A stretch of 64,000 nucleotides of DNA from Takakia lepidozioides (GCA_030704615.1 CM060734.1:49926042-49990041); one strand, 5' to 3'. Positions 1 through 12,775 are shown, counted from the stretch's first letter. The notes: generated by a model not told the origin, from the letters alone. Numbers and translations: made by a program.

Positions 1-850
1 TTTGAAATTATACACTGCCATGGGAAATGCGAAAAGAAATCATAGATACAAATTGGTCATCCTAATTACTGTGCATGCCTCCTGTAGAGCATCAGGCTCA
101 GCATCCTATTACAATCCCTGGACAATGCTCTGCCATACATTTGAAACTAGATGATGTGGGGTTGAAGAACTTGAATTCTGGGCAAATATGGGTGTTGCAT
201 CATTTACTTCAGTGTGCCCATTGTGGTGCTGATGTAGTTACAGCAAATGTCCTCTCAATCTTTTTAATGTAAATATCAAGCAAGTTCTTTGATGAAGTTG
301 TGAAAAACCGAATTTTCGCCCTTCTCTACTCCTTCCATTAAAATTCTGAGCAGTAATTGATTACACTGAGCTTGTCACTGGAGTTCCTCTGCTGTCTGAA
401 GACATGCACATGTTGCTCAAGCAACCAGTATTACAGGAATTGCAAGGCCTCTATTTCAAACGCACGATTTCACAGAGATTCTAAAACTTGTGTCATTTAC
501 TAGTTGGAAATTTTAATGGCTCGATGGGCTCAATTATGGATGTTCATAAATCTCCTCCAATTTATATCTAGAATGCAAATGAGTTGGGTGTCATGGCTAG
601 GTGCAATGCATAAGGAAAAGTCATTGGATTGAAATATTGTAATAGGGCCCACCCCCGAAAGGGGTAAGTAACATTTCAAGAGAAGGCAGCATCAAATTTG
701 TTTATTACCAATCAACTGTCATTTATTAGTCCTAGTTGGTCATTCATTTCGCATTAACAATCAAACTCCATTCAAATAAGTTTTTAGGGAGGAAATAAAA
801 GAGAAAAAAACGAAGTATATTTCACCTACCTCTTCATTGTCTTGTCACAT
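1..850. other. no identifiable gene
   Basis: AT-rich sequence without a recognisable gene. A short open stretch on the + strand at about 75-272 follows a possible splice acceptor (cctgtag at about 80-86). It could be the last exon of a gene lying to the left, but nothing in its translation matches a family I know. A CCCC-GAAA-GGGG hairpin at 653-664 is listed separately. Confidence 0.4.
615..690 (+). repeat. dispersed repeat with CCCC-GAAA-GGGG hairpin
   Basis: Positions 651-665 contain a perfect four-pair stem capped by a GAAA loop, inside the context aatagggcccacccccgaaa. The same context recurs in reverse complement at 8062-8130, where the stem is five pairs (8081-8094). A related sequence near 37615-37650 has a longer stem (gcccctt / aaggggc). 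The similarity extends some 15-20 bases on the left side (AATATT, then four bases, then AATAG). This suggests a dispersed repeat end, perhaps of a small non-autonomous element. No terminal repeats or target duplications were found, so the class is unknown. Confidence 0.35.
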
Positions 851-859
851 ATTAATGTA

Positions 860-2150
860 TGGTTGAAGTTGTTATGCATGCCGTGAGCCACAATCTCATT
901 TCTTCATGAAGACCACCTCCAATGAGCATGTGCTCCAAGCTCTTCAATACTCTAGGCTTGGTTTCACATCATCATGGATAGAATTCTCACCCACATGCTT
1001 CCCTTTGGAGTCATCTTGAGCTTCTTGATGCTCTCCAAGTGGTTGCTTTTGTTGTCTTCAAGCCCTAGCCTATGTAGCTCATTGTCTTTTCTTTTACAAC
1101 ATGCACCACCTCATACATAAGGAATGAACTTGCTCACTTCACCTTCTAGCTCTCCTCAAGCTTGAATTGGAAGCCACACTTGGAAAGCATGCTCCACACA
1201 CGCACCACTTGCTTGGTCAATCACTTGCTTCACCAAGAGCAATCCAAGAACTCATAGAACTAGCAAAAACACTATCTTCTAGCGCCGCCTTTGCTTGCTT
1301 GTTTGTCAACCAAATGAAACCCCACTTGGCTTCATTTCACCATGGATAGAACAACCACTTCTTAGCTTCTCTTGAACTACTCAATGCTCCTCAAGCTACC
1401 CTTGTTGTACTCCTTCTATGGTGTTTCCAACCCAAGCATGTGCCGCTCTTTGGCTTCTCTTTCACACCATGAACAAGTACTAGAGCTTGCTCTTGAAACC
1501 CTAGTGTCTATCTTCTCCACACACAAGACATTTCTCTTGTGATGCAAGAGCTCTTTTCCAAGCTCTCAAACCCTTAGTGCACATACAAGCACTTACTTTG
1601 CAAAACCATGCAAGCTTTGTGATACAAGAGCTCTCTCCTTAAGCTCTCCACCTCTGCAAAGTCTTGTAACTCAAGAGCTCTCTCCTTGAGCTCTTCACCT
1701 CTTTGATGCAATGCAAAAATACTCATCCTTGCAACACCTTGCAAGCCTTGTGAGATACTTGAGTTTTCTTAGCTCTCTCACTCCTTGGTGTACACCAACA
1801 CAAGTGCTAAAACTAATCCTTACACCCCGCACTCACAAGCATAAGGTGATCTTCTTATAGTGATAATGGAAGTGAACACACAATGGAAACACTCCACTCA
1901 TAAATCCACTCAATCACATAAACTAAGTTAAGCCAAGGGCACCGTTGTTAAAAGAATCCACCCTACAAAGCCCTCACCACACTCCCTCTCAATATCTAGA
2001 GCTATGGAGGTTGGAGAGGCTCATGGAGGCTCAACTACAAGAAGATGAGCCTCCTCCATCCTCACAAGGGAAAACCTATCCCCATGTCCCAAGTGAGGCT
2101 CGACACCTCACTTGGCATGTGAGACCCAATGAAGTCCCAACACACAAAAT
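860..2150 (-). mobile_element. diverged antisense remnant of the methyltransferase-retrotransposon leader/LTR
   Basis: Read on the minus strand, this stretch resembles the untranslated leader of the Ty3/gypsy element at 24648-37249. The block at 1515-1600 (cacaagacatttctcttgtg, then gcaagagctc and ccaagctctcaaaccct) matches the reverse complement of 25500-25570. The motif gcatgctccacac at about 1188-1200 matches the repeated gtgtggagcatgc of 25690-26000. The block at 2025-2060 (aggctcaactacaagaagat, then gagcctcc) matches the reverse complement of the LTR B module near 24787-24820. Divergence is high and the inner copies are scrambled, so this is an old relative or a solo leader plus LTR fragment. 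No coding part of the element is seen here. Confidence 0.45.
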
Positions 2151-2159
2151 ATAAATATA

Positions 2160-3189
2160 AATATCTAAAATATCCTAATTAACTAGAAGTAGGTAATTCT
2201 AGATAACTATGACTAAAACCATGACACAATGGAAGTGACAAGCATTTCCTTGTCTTTGTATTCTCGATCTCAAAGCACAATTGACGAGTGACTATCGTTT
2301 TGAAAACCGTTATTGAACCACAAACATGCGTCGCTCTCTTTGCACACCAAACTTTGCTCCTCCCCACTATTCATGGCCACTGCCCAGACCATACAATTCT
2401 AAACTTATGAGAAAATATGAACCATTAGTTCGGGCCTTCACCAACATGGTTTGCACACACCCCCATTGAATATTACTATTGTACGTGAAGGTGACGCCCA
2501 TAACAACAATAGGGGGCAAGGTATGACCAACATAAGGAAAACTTGATCATTAGATAGCGCAACAAATGTTGTGCGAATTTATGTCCATAAAAGGCCCAAA
2601 ATTTAGCCAATTTTGGAAATTAAAAGCTTATGCTATATCTAAACTACTTAATCTAATCCCTTGTGACTTTGTTTTGGCAAAATCTGACCATTTACAAGGG
2701 GAATGTTTTGTAAAATTGTTATTTGGGCACTAGTAGGGTCCTCTATCCTATGCATACTCCGAGGGTATACAAACTCCAAAACTCCAATTATAACCTGAAC
2801 TGCCGCCTATGTTGAAATCCCTATACCCGCCCAACACTAGTATAAAGCCTACTGTAGATGGCCTGATTTTTAATCATTTTGCTCAGAAGAAGGCCACAGC
2901 ATTGGGTGCATGCAAGGGAGCCCGCCAAGTGTCGTCAATTGACATGTGGCACTTCATGATTGGTGAGACCATGGAATTCTAGTGTACTAATAATAAGAAG
3001 TGTGTTCTGGACTCACATGAGTTCATGGGCTCTAATTAAATTGGATGGCTCTCATTCATGTAATAGTGGATGAACTACCGGGGTAGTTCATTCATCCTCT
3101 TCTTAGCTTGAGTGGCACGTTCTGTGGTAATATTCCCACACGCTCGTCATAACTAAACACCTGGGTTAGTGAGGAGCTTAGTGAGTTGT
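2160..3189. other. intergenic, no gene seen
   Basis: AT-rich spacer between the antisense retroelement remnant and the FAX gene. Only short shadow frames are present and none shows coding character. The last few hundred bases should hold the FAX promoter, but I see no convincing TATA box near the start. Confidence 0.4.
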
Positions 3190-3231
3190 AGTCTTTACTT
3201 AGTCTTTACTTAGTTCTTAGTCTTTACTTAG
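3190..3231 (+). repeat. short tandem repeat, agtctttactt unit
   Basis: The unit agtctttactt occurs twice back to back (3190-3211) and a third time after a short spacer (to about 3230). It lies about 140 bp upstream of the FAX start codon, so it falls in the promoter or 5' UTR. No function can be assigned. Confidence 0.7.
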
Positions 3232-3365
3232 AGCAGCAAGCGAGGAGATAGCGGTGTGAGAGTGGGGGAGAGAATCCGAGAGCTCAGCAATCCATTGTGC
3301 TGCTTTAGAGATTTCTAGGGACCAGCTCGGATTGTGCAGAGGTGTTTGATCTTGTCGTGTCCACC

Positions 3366-5312
3366 ATGAATGTCATCGCTCCTGCCTCGTCTCTTCAGTC
3401 TGTCTCAGGGGCCATCAGATCTCGGCATGAGCTGCACACTCGTTTCAATTATGCCAGGGCAGGTGGGGCCCCTGGATCATTTTTCCTGAGGCGTGAGGGA
3501 TCTCTGGGAAGCTCATTCTGCACAGGGAAGCGCATTGATCTGGTCTCGCTAGGAACATGCAGAAGTCCTGGAGAGAAGAGTGAAGGTGGTCTGTGTTGCA
3601 GGGCGAGCTTGGTGGAGTATGCCCCATTGACTGCTGCTGTGTACGGTGCTTCGCTTCTTGGAGGCGGTCTTTTTGCTTGTAAGTTTTTCCCATCTCCATG
3701 TGAAGAATCTTGTGTGCTTGCGTGCCGCTGCCTCCTACCAGTCCGGTTCTGTCTCCATCCACCATTGGAGCTGGGTGGCGGCTCTGTTACTAAAATGTTG
3801 GATCAAACCGATCGCATTTGTGGCCTGAAATCAAGCAATGATAAGCAGGGCTCTTCTTTCCATGGTCTGTCCCCTTTCTCTATTCAACTCCGGAACCAGG
3901 AAAGGGCAGTACTATGGCTCACACACTAACCAGGATGAGTGCAATCGGGCCCCTTGGCGACGTCGAACTAACTAAGGGTAACTTTGTCGGCGTTTTCAAC
4001 AAATTTTCTCGTGCAGTTGTCACATGGAATCCGTCCCCTTGTGCCCGCAAATGATCCAGATATGAAGTCTGCATTTTCTGGGATTTTGTGATACTGGAGA
4101 TTACCTTCACTAATTGGTCACGATGTTGTAATGTAAAATTTGACCTTTACCAAGTGTTGATTATAGTTTGCAGATTGGGTATTAGTAATGTACTGAGCCG
4201 ACAACAAGGGGAAGTTGAGCCTGAAAAACTAGTATTCAGTTTATGGTACATCTGTATGGTGGATGAGCCACTGTTGTGTCTCCAATGCAGTTCAATTCTG
4301 TGTGTAGATGCTACATTGTACAACCTGTATTTTCCAGGAGCTGATACTCACTGTCCATGTCATGTTTTGCTGATCCAACAGAAAAGTAACATGATTTATC
4401 TTGTTTTCTGGGAAAAGCTTGGCATCTACAAAGCACATATATTAGCTATGTGGGGTTGTCTCATGCCCTTGTGACCGTTATGAAAGTTCGATTGGTCGGG
4501 TGGGACAGACACGAGGACTGGCAGTAAGGGCTCTCTAGGAGGTGGGATTACTGGCGGTGTTGCACTTGGTGTGGTAAGTGATGAAATAAGTGTATCCTGT
4601 GGCGTTTTACCTTTCAACAGCCCAATGAGTTTTTGGTTACTGGTCGTTTAACTGTTGTTTGGCACCTTTATAGTGTGTAGTGTGTACCTAAGGTATCCGT
4701 GATCCCGACTTCTCTTCTCTTCTGTATATCTTATGGTAGTAGTGGGGGTTTGTTCTCTTTTGGGGGGCACGAGCAGGCATTCTTCTTGATGCAGGTGCCC
4801 GAGACTCGAGACCTTGGTGAAGCAGTTGGTTTTGGTGCTGCAGTTCTCTTTGCGGCCATTTTTGGTACAGCCCTCTTTTTGAGAATGGATTTTGCACAGA
4901 AGTTTAAACCTTTCATTATATTGCCGATGATGACAGAACCTAGACTTAGGTTAGGTTTCTTTTTGCCAATAACCAACTTAGCTTTCTTTTGCAAGTTGAA
5001 CTGTGCTCATAGCTCCACTTGTCAGTTGGTAAGTCACAACCTGAAGGTTTTAGTGGGGACATGTGGATGGTTTGTTGTAAAATTCAAGGGAAATGCCTCC
5101 TCAAAAGGATGAAAATCCAGGATTGCTATCCACTCTAGGTGACAGCAACATTCCCATTTTCAAAGGTAACCCCTCTCTGTGGTTGTGCAGGTATTCGACT
5201 GGTAGCTACTGGCAAGCCCATGCCAGCAGTGCCACTCTTGGCTTTGAGCACTGCTGCCTCCCTGTTGTTTGCTTATGCGTATATCCAAACGAGAGTGTTA
5301 TTACCGCAGTAA
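3366..5312 (+). CDS. FAX: FATTY ACID EXPORT (Tmem_14 family) plastid-envelope protein, four exons
   Basis: Exons 3366-3678, 4509-4573, 4777-4864 and 5191-5312 join with GT-AG borders and matching phases into 588 nt (195 aa). The ATG at 3366 sits in a good context (ccaccATG); no upstream in-frame ATG exists in the open stretch. Residues 1 to about 75 are Ser/Arg-rich and hydroxylated, typical of a plastid transit peptide. Four hydrophobic segments follow: PLTAAVYGASLLGGGLFA, GSLGGGITGGVALGVAFFL, EAVGFGAAVLFAAIFG and VPLLALSTAASLLFAYAYI. The family hallmarks are YTRTGSKGSLGGG after helix 1 and FFLMQVPETRDLG between helices 2 and 3. The Tmem_14/FAX family is known from Arabidopsis FAX1, which exports fatty acids from plastids. 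Which FAX subtype this is cannot be told here. The exon structure is inferred but all phases agree. The track-style longer frame ending at 3929 is read-through into intron 1. Confidence 0.88.
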
Positions 5313-6820
5313 TTTTTACCTATCTGGTCTCAATTTTGCAATGTGGCAAGCAACAGTTGCTGGACTTGTTTGCTCTCCGGTTAAAACTATCTGTTACTGC
5401 AATTGTCCTGCTCCTCCAGTGCCTGTTCATTGACATGTCCGTGACGGGTGCCTCTTATTCTGTACACACTTGGGAAATGGTTCTCAAAATTAGAGACACT
5501 CCCATTTGAGATACTCGCCATGTGATAAAAATAAGCCTCAGTCGTGGTGTAACAACAGGCTGGTGTAAAGAATCAGTGAACAGCTGAACTCTGCATGATA
5601 TGTGTGTGGATCATTTACCATCTCAAATCAGAGAAATGCATTTCCCATTTCAATTTGCTCTTATTGTCGTAAGCACTAAGAGTTGCTCGAGGAGAAGGGC
5701 AGGTAGCAAACTTGTGGATCATCTAGATGTTGAGATGTCCCAATGTGGACAGTGGACTACAAGTCTGACCAATGTGCACACCAATTGGACTTGGACCACT
5801 AGTTAATAAAGTTAGCAAGATGTGAGCATCCTGTCACCCAACCTCAGAGGCCAAGTTTGTGAATGCCTCTTGCCTTGGTCTACAGAGAGAAGTGGAAAGT
5901 GGAATTGGGGATTGGTTGATACAATGACAAATACAATGACAAAAATCCATTTACATGTGTAATCATGTACAGTGCTGAAGATGCCAAGCTGCTGTGAGTG
6001 TTAACTACAATCAAAATCTCATGGAACCGTATAAACTATAAACATCCACTGTGGCGAGATTATGGGGATGATCAGTGGAACTTTGTATGTGCAAGGTCCG
6101 TAAATGTGTACTGGGATAGTTTTCCAAGTCCTTTGAGGAAGTCTGAGACGATGTCCACAGTGGAACCCGCACGATGGAGAACCCAAAAGAGTAAAATCTA
6201 TTGCCTTGTTTTAGATGGACGATGAGTACCTATGTCGTCCAACAGGAACTGAACGAACGGAGAGTTGGACAAGGTATGGAATGGACGATGACTTCTTCGC
6301 TCTCCTGTCTTGTCCCGCAGGAGTGGACCGACTCTTGGATACCGCTCCCTCTTCCAAGCCTCTGATTATTACAAACACGCGGGTAGTTTCTCGATTGATA
6401 TCATGTGGTGCCCAGTTGGGTTCTTTCATTCATGGTGTTTTGAGGAGGATTGCAATTACAGATTGCAGTGTGAGAGTGTTTGTGGGGTAACTAAAGTGGA
6501 TCAGTGATTCCCGGGCGCGATAGATTCTCCCTCTTGTCAAGAAATGGACACCCAGATCGATCCATCGTCTCCCACTCCTGCTCGCAAAGGTTTGTATCTC
6601 CGCAGCCCCATAGATTTTCTTATTCATTCCCACTTCCAGAATCTTACATGACCGCAAATTTTACTCGACATAGGTGATCACTATCGATCGTTTCATACCG
6701 TACTCATGTTGGACTATTCCAGAAGTCTCACTGTGCGATACTATTGGAGACCTCGAATGCCCTGGGCCCTTTTCAAGGAAATGGTATAATTTTTAGGCTT
6801 GCAACATGCTACCTCTAATG
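5313..6820. other. 3' flank of FAX and spacer, no gene seen
   Basis: This stretch holds the FAX 3' UTR (a poly(A) signal was not pinned down) followed by unassigned sequence. Short frames on both strands around 5998-6500 have no family resemblance. Confidence 0.4.
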
Positions 6821-6824
6821 GTCC

Positions 6825-6890
6825 AGAGGAGGTGGCCTAATGGAAAGTGGAAACAAACCTATGGCCCATACGAAGGTTCAAATTGTTTCT
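6825..6890 (+). repeat. tRNA-like SINE head (A and B box)
   Basis: GTGGCCTAATGG at 6832-6843 fits the RNA polymerase III A box (TRGCNNARNGG). GGTTCAAATTG at 6875-6885 fits the B box (GGTTCRANNCC) apart from the last two bases. The spacing of about 31 nt is right for a tRNA-derived promoter. There is no intact tRNA cloverleaf, so a SINE head or tRNA relic is more likely than a working tRNA gene. The element tail was not identified. Confidence 0.4.
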
Positions 6891-7856
6891 CAGTTCTACC
6901 TAGCATACACGAGATAGAAGTGGTTGTCCTTGTACTGTCGTTCACTATGTGAGTGGTACACTGTTAGAGATAGTGCACCCTGGTGTCTGAGTCCAAGAGA
7001 GAGACACATTGCTGGTCTAAGGCAGGGGTTGTGGGAGTGCATGAGTACAGTTGTGGTGCTCTTCAGGGCTACAGGGGACGCACCCATTCTCAAGATATCA
7101 AAGTTTAAGGTGCATCCTTAAGTTATCCACATCTTTCCCTTCTTTCCAAATTTTAGTATTGGCTCTACCCCTTGCGTGCATTTTTAGCATTAAGTCATCT
7201 AGTTAATGAAGGGCAACTTGGGTGTGTAGATTGGTGGCACGGAGAAATTCTCAAAGGTGATTGATTTTCTGCGCAAGCAGCTTCACCGCGACACATTGGT
7301 ATGAAGAAAATCCGTCCTTTTGCCTCATGACCCATCCCTTCTCCTTATTCTTGCTTGTGGTAATTTGTATCCTGTGACTCTTTTCTGTAGGAGTTGGATT
7401 TTGTCAAGATGGAGGCTTTAACCTGACAAGGATACATAACGATGACAAGGATACATATCGTTATGTTGAGATCTGAAAGATATTTTTTTGGTCTGGTCCA
7501 CAATCACCTTCGACAAAACAAACATGAAGAGTACTAGTGCTACAATTCTATCCTTTGACTGCACACATCCATTGCAGCTAGTACTGGGAAGTATGAGAGT
7601 TTCCTTGGTCTCATATTCTTTACTACATGTGAGAAAATGCTCAAGGGGACTGTAACTAAATCCTGCAGGTCCCCTAAGTGGTGATTTTGGAAGATACTTG
7701 CTCTTCTGCTTGACGAAAACATCGGTGCAACCAGTCCGCACTTTTAAAGACTCATATTTACCATCGATGCAGAAGACCCAGTAGGACAGGACCAGACCCA
7801 CATCTAACTGTGCCTGCCTCTTAGCCTTGAGCAAGTTGCAGGCAGATTGATAACTG

Positions 7857-9186
7857 GTGGCTGTGGTTCCGTGGGCAGTACAGTTTGTGTATATCAACAG
7901 TGCTTTCTCTCCCAACCCTGATGAGGTCATTTGGGATTTGTTTGAGGTAAGCCTTCCTATTGCGTCAATCCAAGGAGGCACACTTTGTTTCCTCTGTTCT
8001 GGAAGAGAGCCTCCTAAAAGAGAGAGAAGACTCTGGCCGTAGCTGGCGTAATTCAGAGCCACTTCACCTAATGGCTACCTCCCCCTTTCGGGGGTGGGCT
8101 CTATTGCCTCCTAAAATATTATACTAGCAGTCTGTAGGATTCAGAATTTTTGTTTAGTGTGGGCAATTTTGGGCTGTGTGCGCACATGTCAGTATACCCC
8201 AATGCTGTTTGCTGGAAAGGTCTTCAGGTTCAGGCTTTTGCGCACCTTTCTATAGCCCAGCTCTTGCTTGGATAACATAAAGCTCCCTTCATGTTTGTAT
8301 TTATTCTCAAGAGAGATTCTCTTGTATTGCAACTTCTTTGATTGATAGAGTGCGGTGGTGCAGAATTTTGGCATTGATGGGAAGCTGGTGGTGAACTATG
8401 CGTGTACCATGGCCTGGGGCTGATTCGCAAGTGTTACTGCAGAGGGCTAAGCCCAACTTTTGACCACTGCTTTGGGAGAGAGGATGTTTAATTTTCTTAC
8501 AGGTAACAGTTTTCAAACACCAGGCTCATAGTCCAGTTTTGTCTAGGATTCCAATTGCGCATTGAAACGACTTGAGAAAGTTAACCGGAAAAACCTGAGA
8601 GCCATATATGACCATCTTCATCAGCTGCCCTCACCTGCATGAGAGTTGTATCATAAATTGTATTATTGGCACCATCTGCATAGCAGTGGTTGAGAGTTTT
8701 ATACTTCCAAAATGTTAAGAATTTAGGGTTCAAGTAATATCTATTGCTCGCAACTAGAGTTTGTTATTTGAAGCAGCAGCCTTGAGTGCTTCTATTTGGT
8801 TTCTGAAGGATCCAAGTTTTAAAGAGATGAATATGGCCAGAATGTCAAGTCTGACTTCAACAAAGAGGTTTGTGCAGGCTGCCAAATAACCAGTTTAGTG
8901 AATTCAACTGGCTCTCTCTGTTGACTGTGGGATCGCAGTTTTGTTTTCCACCATCTAGGGATCTAGAAGTTGATTTGATTATTATATGTGTATCCTTCAT
9001 GGCAATGGAATTGAAATAACAACTTTGCAAAGATTTGTTGCAGATTAAGAGCATGTGTTGTTATCTGTGATCTTTCGATTGTAATCAGCTTGCTTCCTGG
9101 ACATCACGGGAGCTGTTGAGGGCTTCTGTGGGGTTGAAAAGTCAGTAGCGGAGAGTGTGTCTCTTGTTGCTCTTGATATTCTTCAG
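7857..9186 (+). CDS. possible unidentified multi-exon gene (fragments)
   Basis: Several + strand stretches read like coding exons. They are: ending at about 7947 with SPNPDEVIWDLFE followed by gtaagc; about 8367-8425 with NFGIDGKLVVNYACTMAWG; about 8553-8640 with RLEKVNRKNLRAIYDHLHQL; about 8778-8866 with SASIWFLKDPSFKEMNMARM and a possible donor gtttgt; and 9089-9186 with FLDITGAVEGFCGVEKSVAE, bounded by an acceptor (aatcag) and a donor (gtgtgg). I do not recognise the family. Phases between the pieces were not all reconcilable, so this may be a decayed gene or one with exons I could not place. A minus-strand frame across 7418-8062 competes with it, but has no clear protein character and starts inside a dispersed repeat block. 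Confidence 0.25.
8021..8063 (+). repeat. 43-bp dispersed block, copy 1
   Basis: The block starts agagagaagactctggccgt and ends with agagccact. It matches 49809-49851 at 38 or so of 43 positions on the same strand, while flanking sequences differ. Its nature is unknown; it may be a conserved part of a short interspersed element. Confidence 0.6.
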
Positions 9187-10159
9187 GTGTGGAGCTTAGT
9201 ATTCCTGTATAGATTGCAATAAACCTTAGTTATTTTCAGCTCAATAGCATATGGACCAATCTCGTTTTATCACTCACCAGGGTCCATTTCACCAATAATC
9301 AGGATTCTCATACAGTATGTCAACAATCATTTACCTCATGAGCAATTTAGAAGGCACCCCCCATCCCATTTAGAATTTGCTTGGTAAGAGATGCTCGCCT
9401 GTCTCAAAGTCTCCTCTCTTGAACCACATGACTGTCCAATTTCACATCCAAAGTGAACTAAACTCATCACATAATACTTGGTAGACGTGTATCAATCAGC
9501 CAATGCTGTCTGTTCAGAGGCAACTGCATGACAAATCATTTTTCTCATCTTCCTCGCTCACTTGTGGCATGAAGGTTGTTTGGTCAACATGTCACCCTCC
9601 AAGTCTGAGACGAGGATGTTGTTTTCATCTGAGATACCCGCCCCACTTGTCACGGTGAAGGAAACATTGGTAGCAATTGCCATGCCCACTTTGAAATAAT
9701 TGTCCTTTGGATTTCCACTCGTCCATAGCTCAATCCTCTCAAGGTAAGATTCCACACCTATGAAGACAGTCAACTGACAGACGCTCAAACTGGGCCTCGG
9801 TCCGTTCAATTATGGCAGGCATGTCGAAAAAGATCAAGGATTAGTTTCACCGAATTTACAGAGGGGCCGATGAATCGTTGAAGACACGTTTGAATGCTCA
9901 AACAGGATTGTCATAGATAAATTGATAATACAGGTCGAGGAGATTTTGTGTGCCGCATACGAGGGGAGGCTGAAAACTCCAGGAATTTCACGAATGCGCA
10001 ATTGGCTCCCCTTCTTATTAGGTGGAAACTGCTAGGATATCCCGCTCCAAGTGATGCAACCGCCTACGCAAGATCGAACTTAGTTCTGAGACAGAGCGCA
10101 TCCACGCATAGATGATACCAAGCTTGGCGAAGTTCAGAGGTGAGGGCGCACTGATGATT

Positions 10160-10230
10160 GACTGGGAAGTCAGCTAATGTGTTGGACTCATTGAACTACA
10201 TCACATTTTGCTCGGTTCGATTCCCTGCTA
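10160..10230 (+). repeat. tRNA-like relic with perfect B box
   Basis: GGTTCGATTCC at 10214-10224 is a perfect internal B box (T-arm). Upstream, gtcagctaatgtgttgg at about 10169-10185 is a weak A box at a tRNA-like distance. The acceptor and anticodon stems do not pair convincingly. I call it a SINE head or tRNA relic, not a functional tRNA. Confidence 0.35.
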
Positions 10231-12775
10231 AGCTTCTTCTCTCCCAAACCCTGGAGGGCTGAAAGTTAACACTGGGGTGATCACTCCAAAGATTTTGTCC
10301 TGCATTCAATATTGTAGATGACGACCCCCGAATGTCAGTTTTGAAGTTGAATCTCGAGACTCTCGTTGCTGCAAGCAACCTAAGCTAACTCGGTTGATTT
10401 CATAGAATGGCTCTTTGCAAGGAAAAGGGGCTGTTAGGTTGTTTGCGAAGCTGCAACAGTGTCGAGCAAAATGTGTGGGCATACATCTTATTCAATCGTC
10501 CCTTCCTCTCAAGCCTGGTTCTACTTTGCTCTGGACTCTTTGCCGAGGAATTTCTCTAGTGTATCTCCAATTTTCCATCCTTGGGAATCTAAAAATGTGA
10601 GAGGTATCTAGACGATCCCTGATTGGAGCTCATTGAACCTGTGATGAGTTCGCTGCTATCTCAAGTTCGCATTGCCTAGTCTTTAGTACCCCTTTTTTGC
10701 CAAAATGTTTCTCTTATGATTTGGGGTAACTGGCTTTTACCCATAGTAGCAAGTATTTGTTCTGAAACCCTTGTGGATGCATGAACCAGTATGGAAACTC
10801 AGATCTTCCTCTTGAGAAGTTTTCACATCCTGTCTCAGACTAGTTGTCTGCCATCGGTGTACCCTCAGCAGTTGGAGTCAGCTGCAGGCGGCGTTCGATT
10901 AGGATTTGCATATGGAAAAAGTATTGTTTGTCCCTAGCAGGCTAGTGAGAATAGTATTGTGCATGAAGGCATCAAACTTGATTTCTTTTGACCAAGTCCA
11001 AGTTGTGTGTAGTCCTTTGGGTACATTATCTTGTCTTTGGTAGGTATAATTCCCTCATAGAAGTTTTGTCATCCTTGTGGATATCACAGCTTTGGTGAAG
11101 AATATGGGCTATTAATGCCTTTGTAGAAGAGAACTCGAAGTGTTGACTAACGTGGGTTGCCAACTGTTGTGCAGATGACAGCCTCATCCGCAAGTTCTCA
11201 TACTGATAGAAGGTTTCACCCTCAAAACCCTGGTGGGTGAACCCCACAAGAGGCTCCGTGAGGGTTATTCCCACTGGGTCAAAGGCTGTAAGGCTATGGC
11301 AAGCCAATGTTCGCAGGGAATGTCATGAGTACATTCTTTAACGCCCCTAGCCAGCTCTCCTTCCAGCACATTATAAACTTTCTTTCTCTATCTCTACTGT
11401 GGATCCCATGAAGATATTAATGTCTTTTTAGAGATTGCTCATCCCTAGAAGAGGCCTTTAGTTATACCGACCTAAAGTGCTTACTAGCTAAGGCAATCCA
11501 TCTTTGTGCAAACATTCGACATTTGAATCTAGTCTTCTGTTTTTCTACTCTGAACTTTTGAGCCTCCCGTAGTTGAAGTATTTTCTTGCTCTGGGTTGAG
11601 CCAAGGTCGAAGTGCATTAGCATTTTTCATTGTATAGCTAGGATATTTCATAAGGTAGCACGAGGTTTTACTATGTCTTTGGCCATGGACCCTTGTGTGG
11701 AAGGAAGGTATGGTCATACATAGACTGCTGGGCACAGTCTTTTTGTCACGGAGTCAGTTCCCAGTGTGGCTGAAATAAGGGGGGGAAGAGACAAGGGTAG
11801 AGCAGATGGAGCTACTACCATAACAGAATGTTTTTTACAGACAGAGATGGAAGGAAGAGTGAGAGGCAAGCATGAAGTGCAGGTCATTTGTGAGCACATT
11901 TGATCGCAAGCCCCTCAATGAGCTCCATCAAGGTCTTTTCAACAACAATATGAGTTCGACTCACAAGGTATTGTGCTTCTCTCCACTTCTTTGGAACTTG
12001 TAACTTCAAAGTTGTGAATTTGCCATTTGTATTCAAATGTTGTAAGTTCTAGATTTACCTTGAAAGTTTTGAACTACTGCGTTGATTCACTTCCCAGTCC
12101 TTCTCGGTTCTCTTGTCCCTTTTATGGACAAACATACAAACCAAGTGACTGGTGGATATTAAGCAGTTGCTTTTGAGAGAGGGAGGAGTTCTTGTTTGCC
12201 TAATTTGTCAGATAAGTTACTTATGGCTGAATGGATTCTCATCCCAATTTGTGCACCATCTTCGCACTTGACCACTAAAAACACCTCAACAGAGCCGACA
12301 TAGTTGTGAGTAATGGGCCTCATCATATTCAATCGTGCAATGTTTACAGCCTGTGCCAATACACCACTGCCATCTGAGTGACGCCTCAATTTGAGGCAAG
12401 CCCACCCCAGCCTCTCCATCTCTCCTTGCATCACACTGCATGCATTGTCAATTTTCACCAGGACACATAATATCTTTAAAAACAAGTTCTACTGAGCAGG
12501 ATCAGTATGAACTATGAACCTTCACCATGAGCTTCACTTCCTTCTACAAGTGGTCGAATCTGTGATCAGTACAGCGAAGGCTATGTATCATCGACTCCTT
12601 CGACAAGCAGACAGTTGATCATCACACTATGTTGACAGTATTAACTTCACCAGTGACTGAAACATAAGAGCTAGAGCAAAAGCATGCATCTGATAATGAT
12701 AATGCACACACCGACATAGTGCCACATACAACATTACCCTTCTGTCATGCAAATCTTTCTGAACTAATATGCTCT

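Noticed and set aside
7418-8062. Minus-strand frame of 214 codons
   Set aside because: It starts inside the 43-bp dispersed block, has no family resemblance and overlaps better coding signals on the + strand. Composition looks like chance.
10160-10230. Functional tRNA gene
   Set aside because: The B box is perfect but acceptor and anticodon stems do not pair, and no polymerase III terminator is placed properly.
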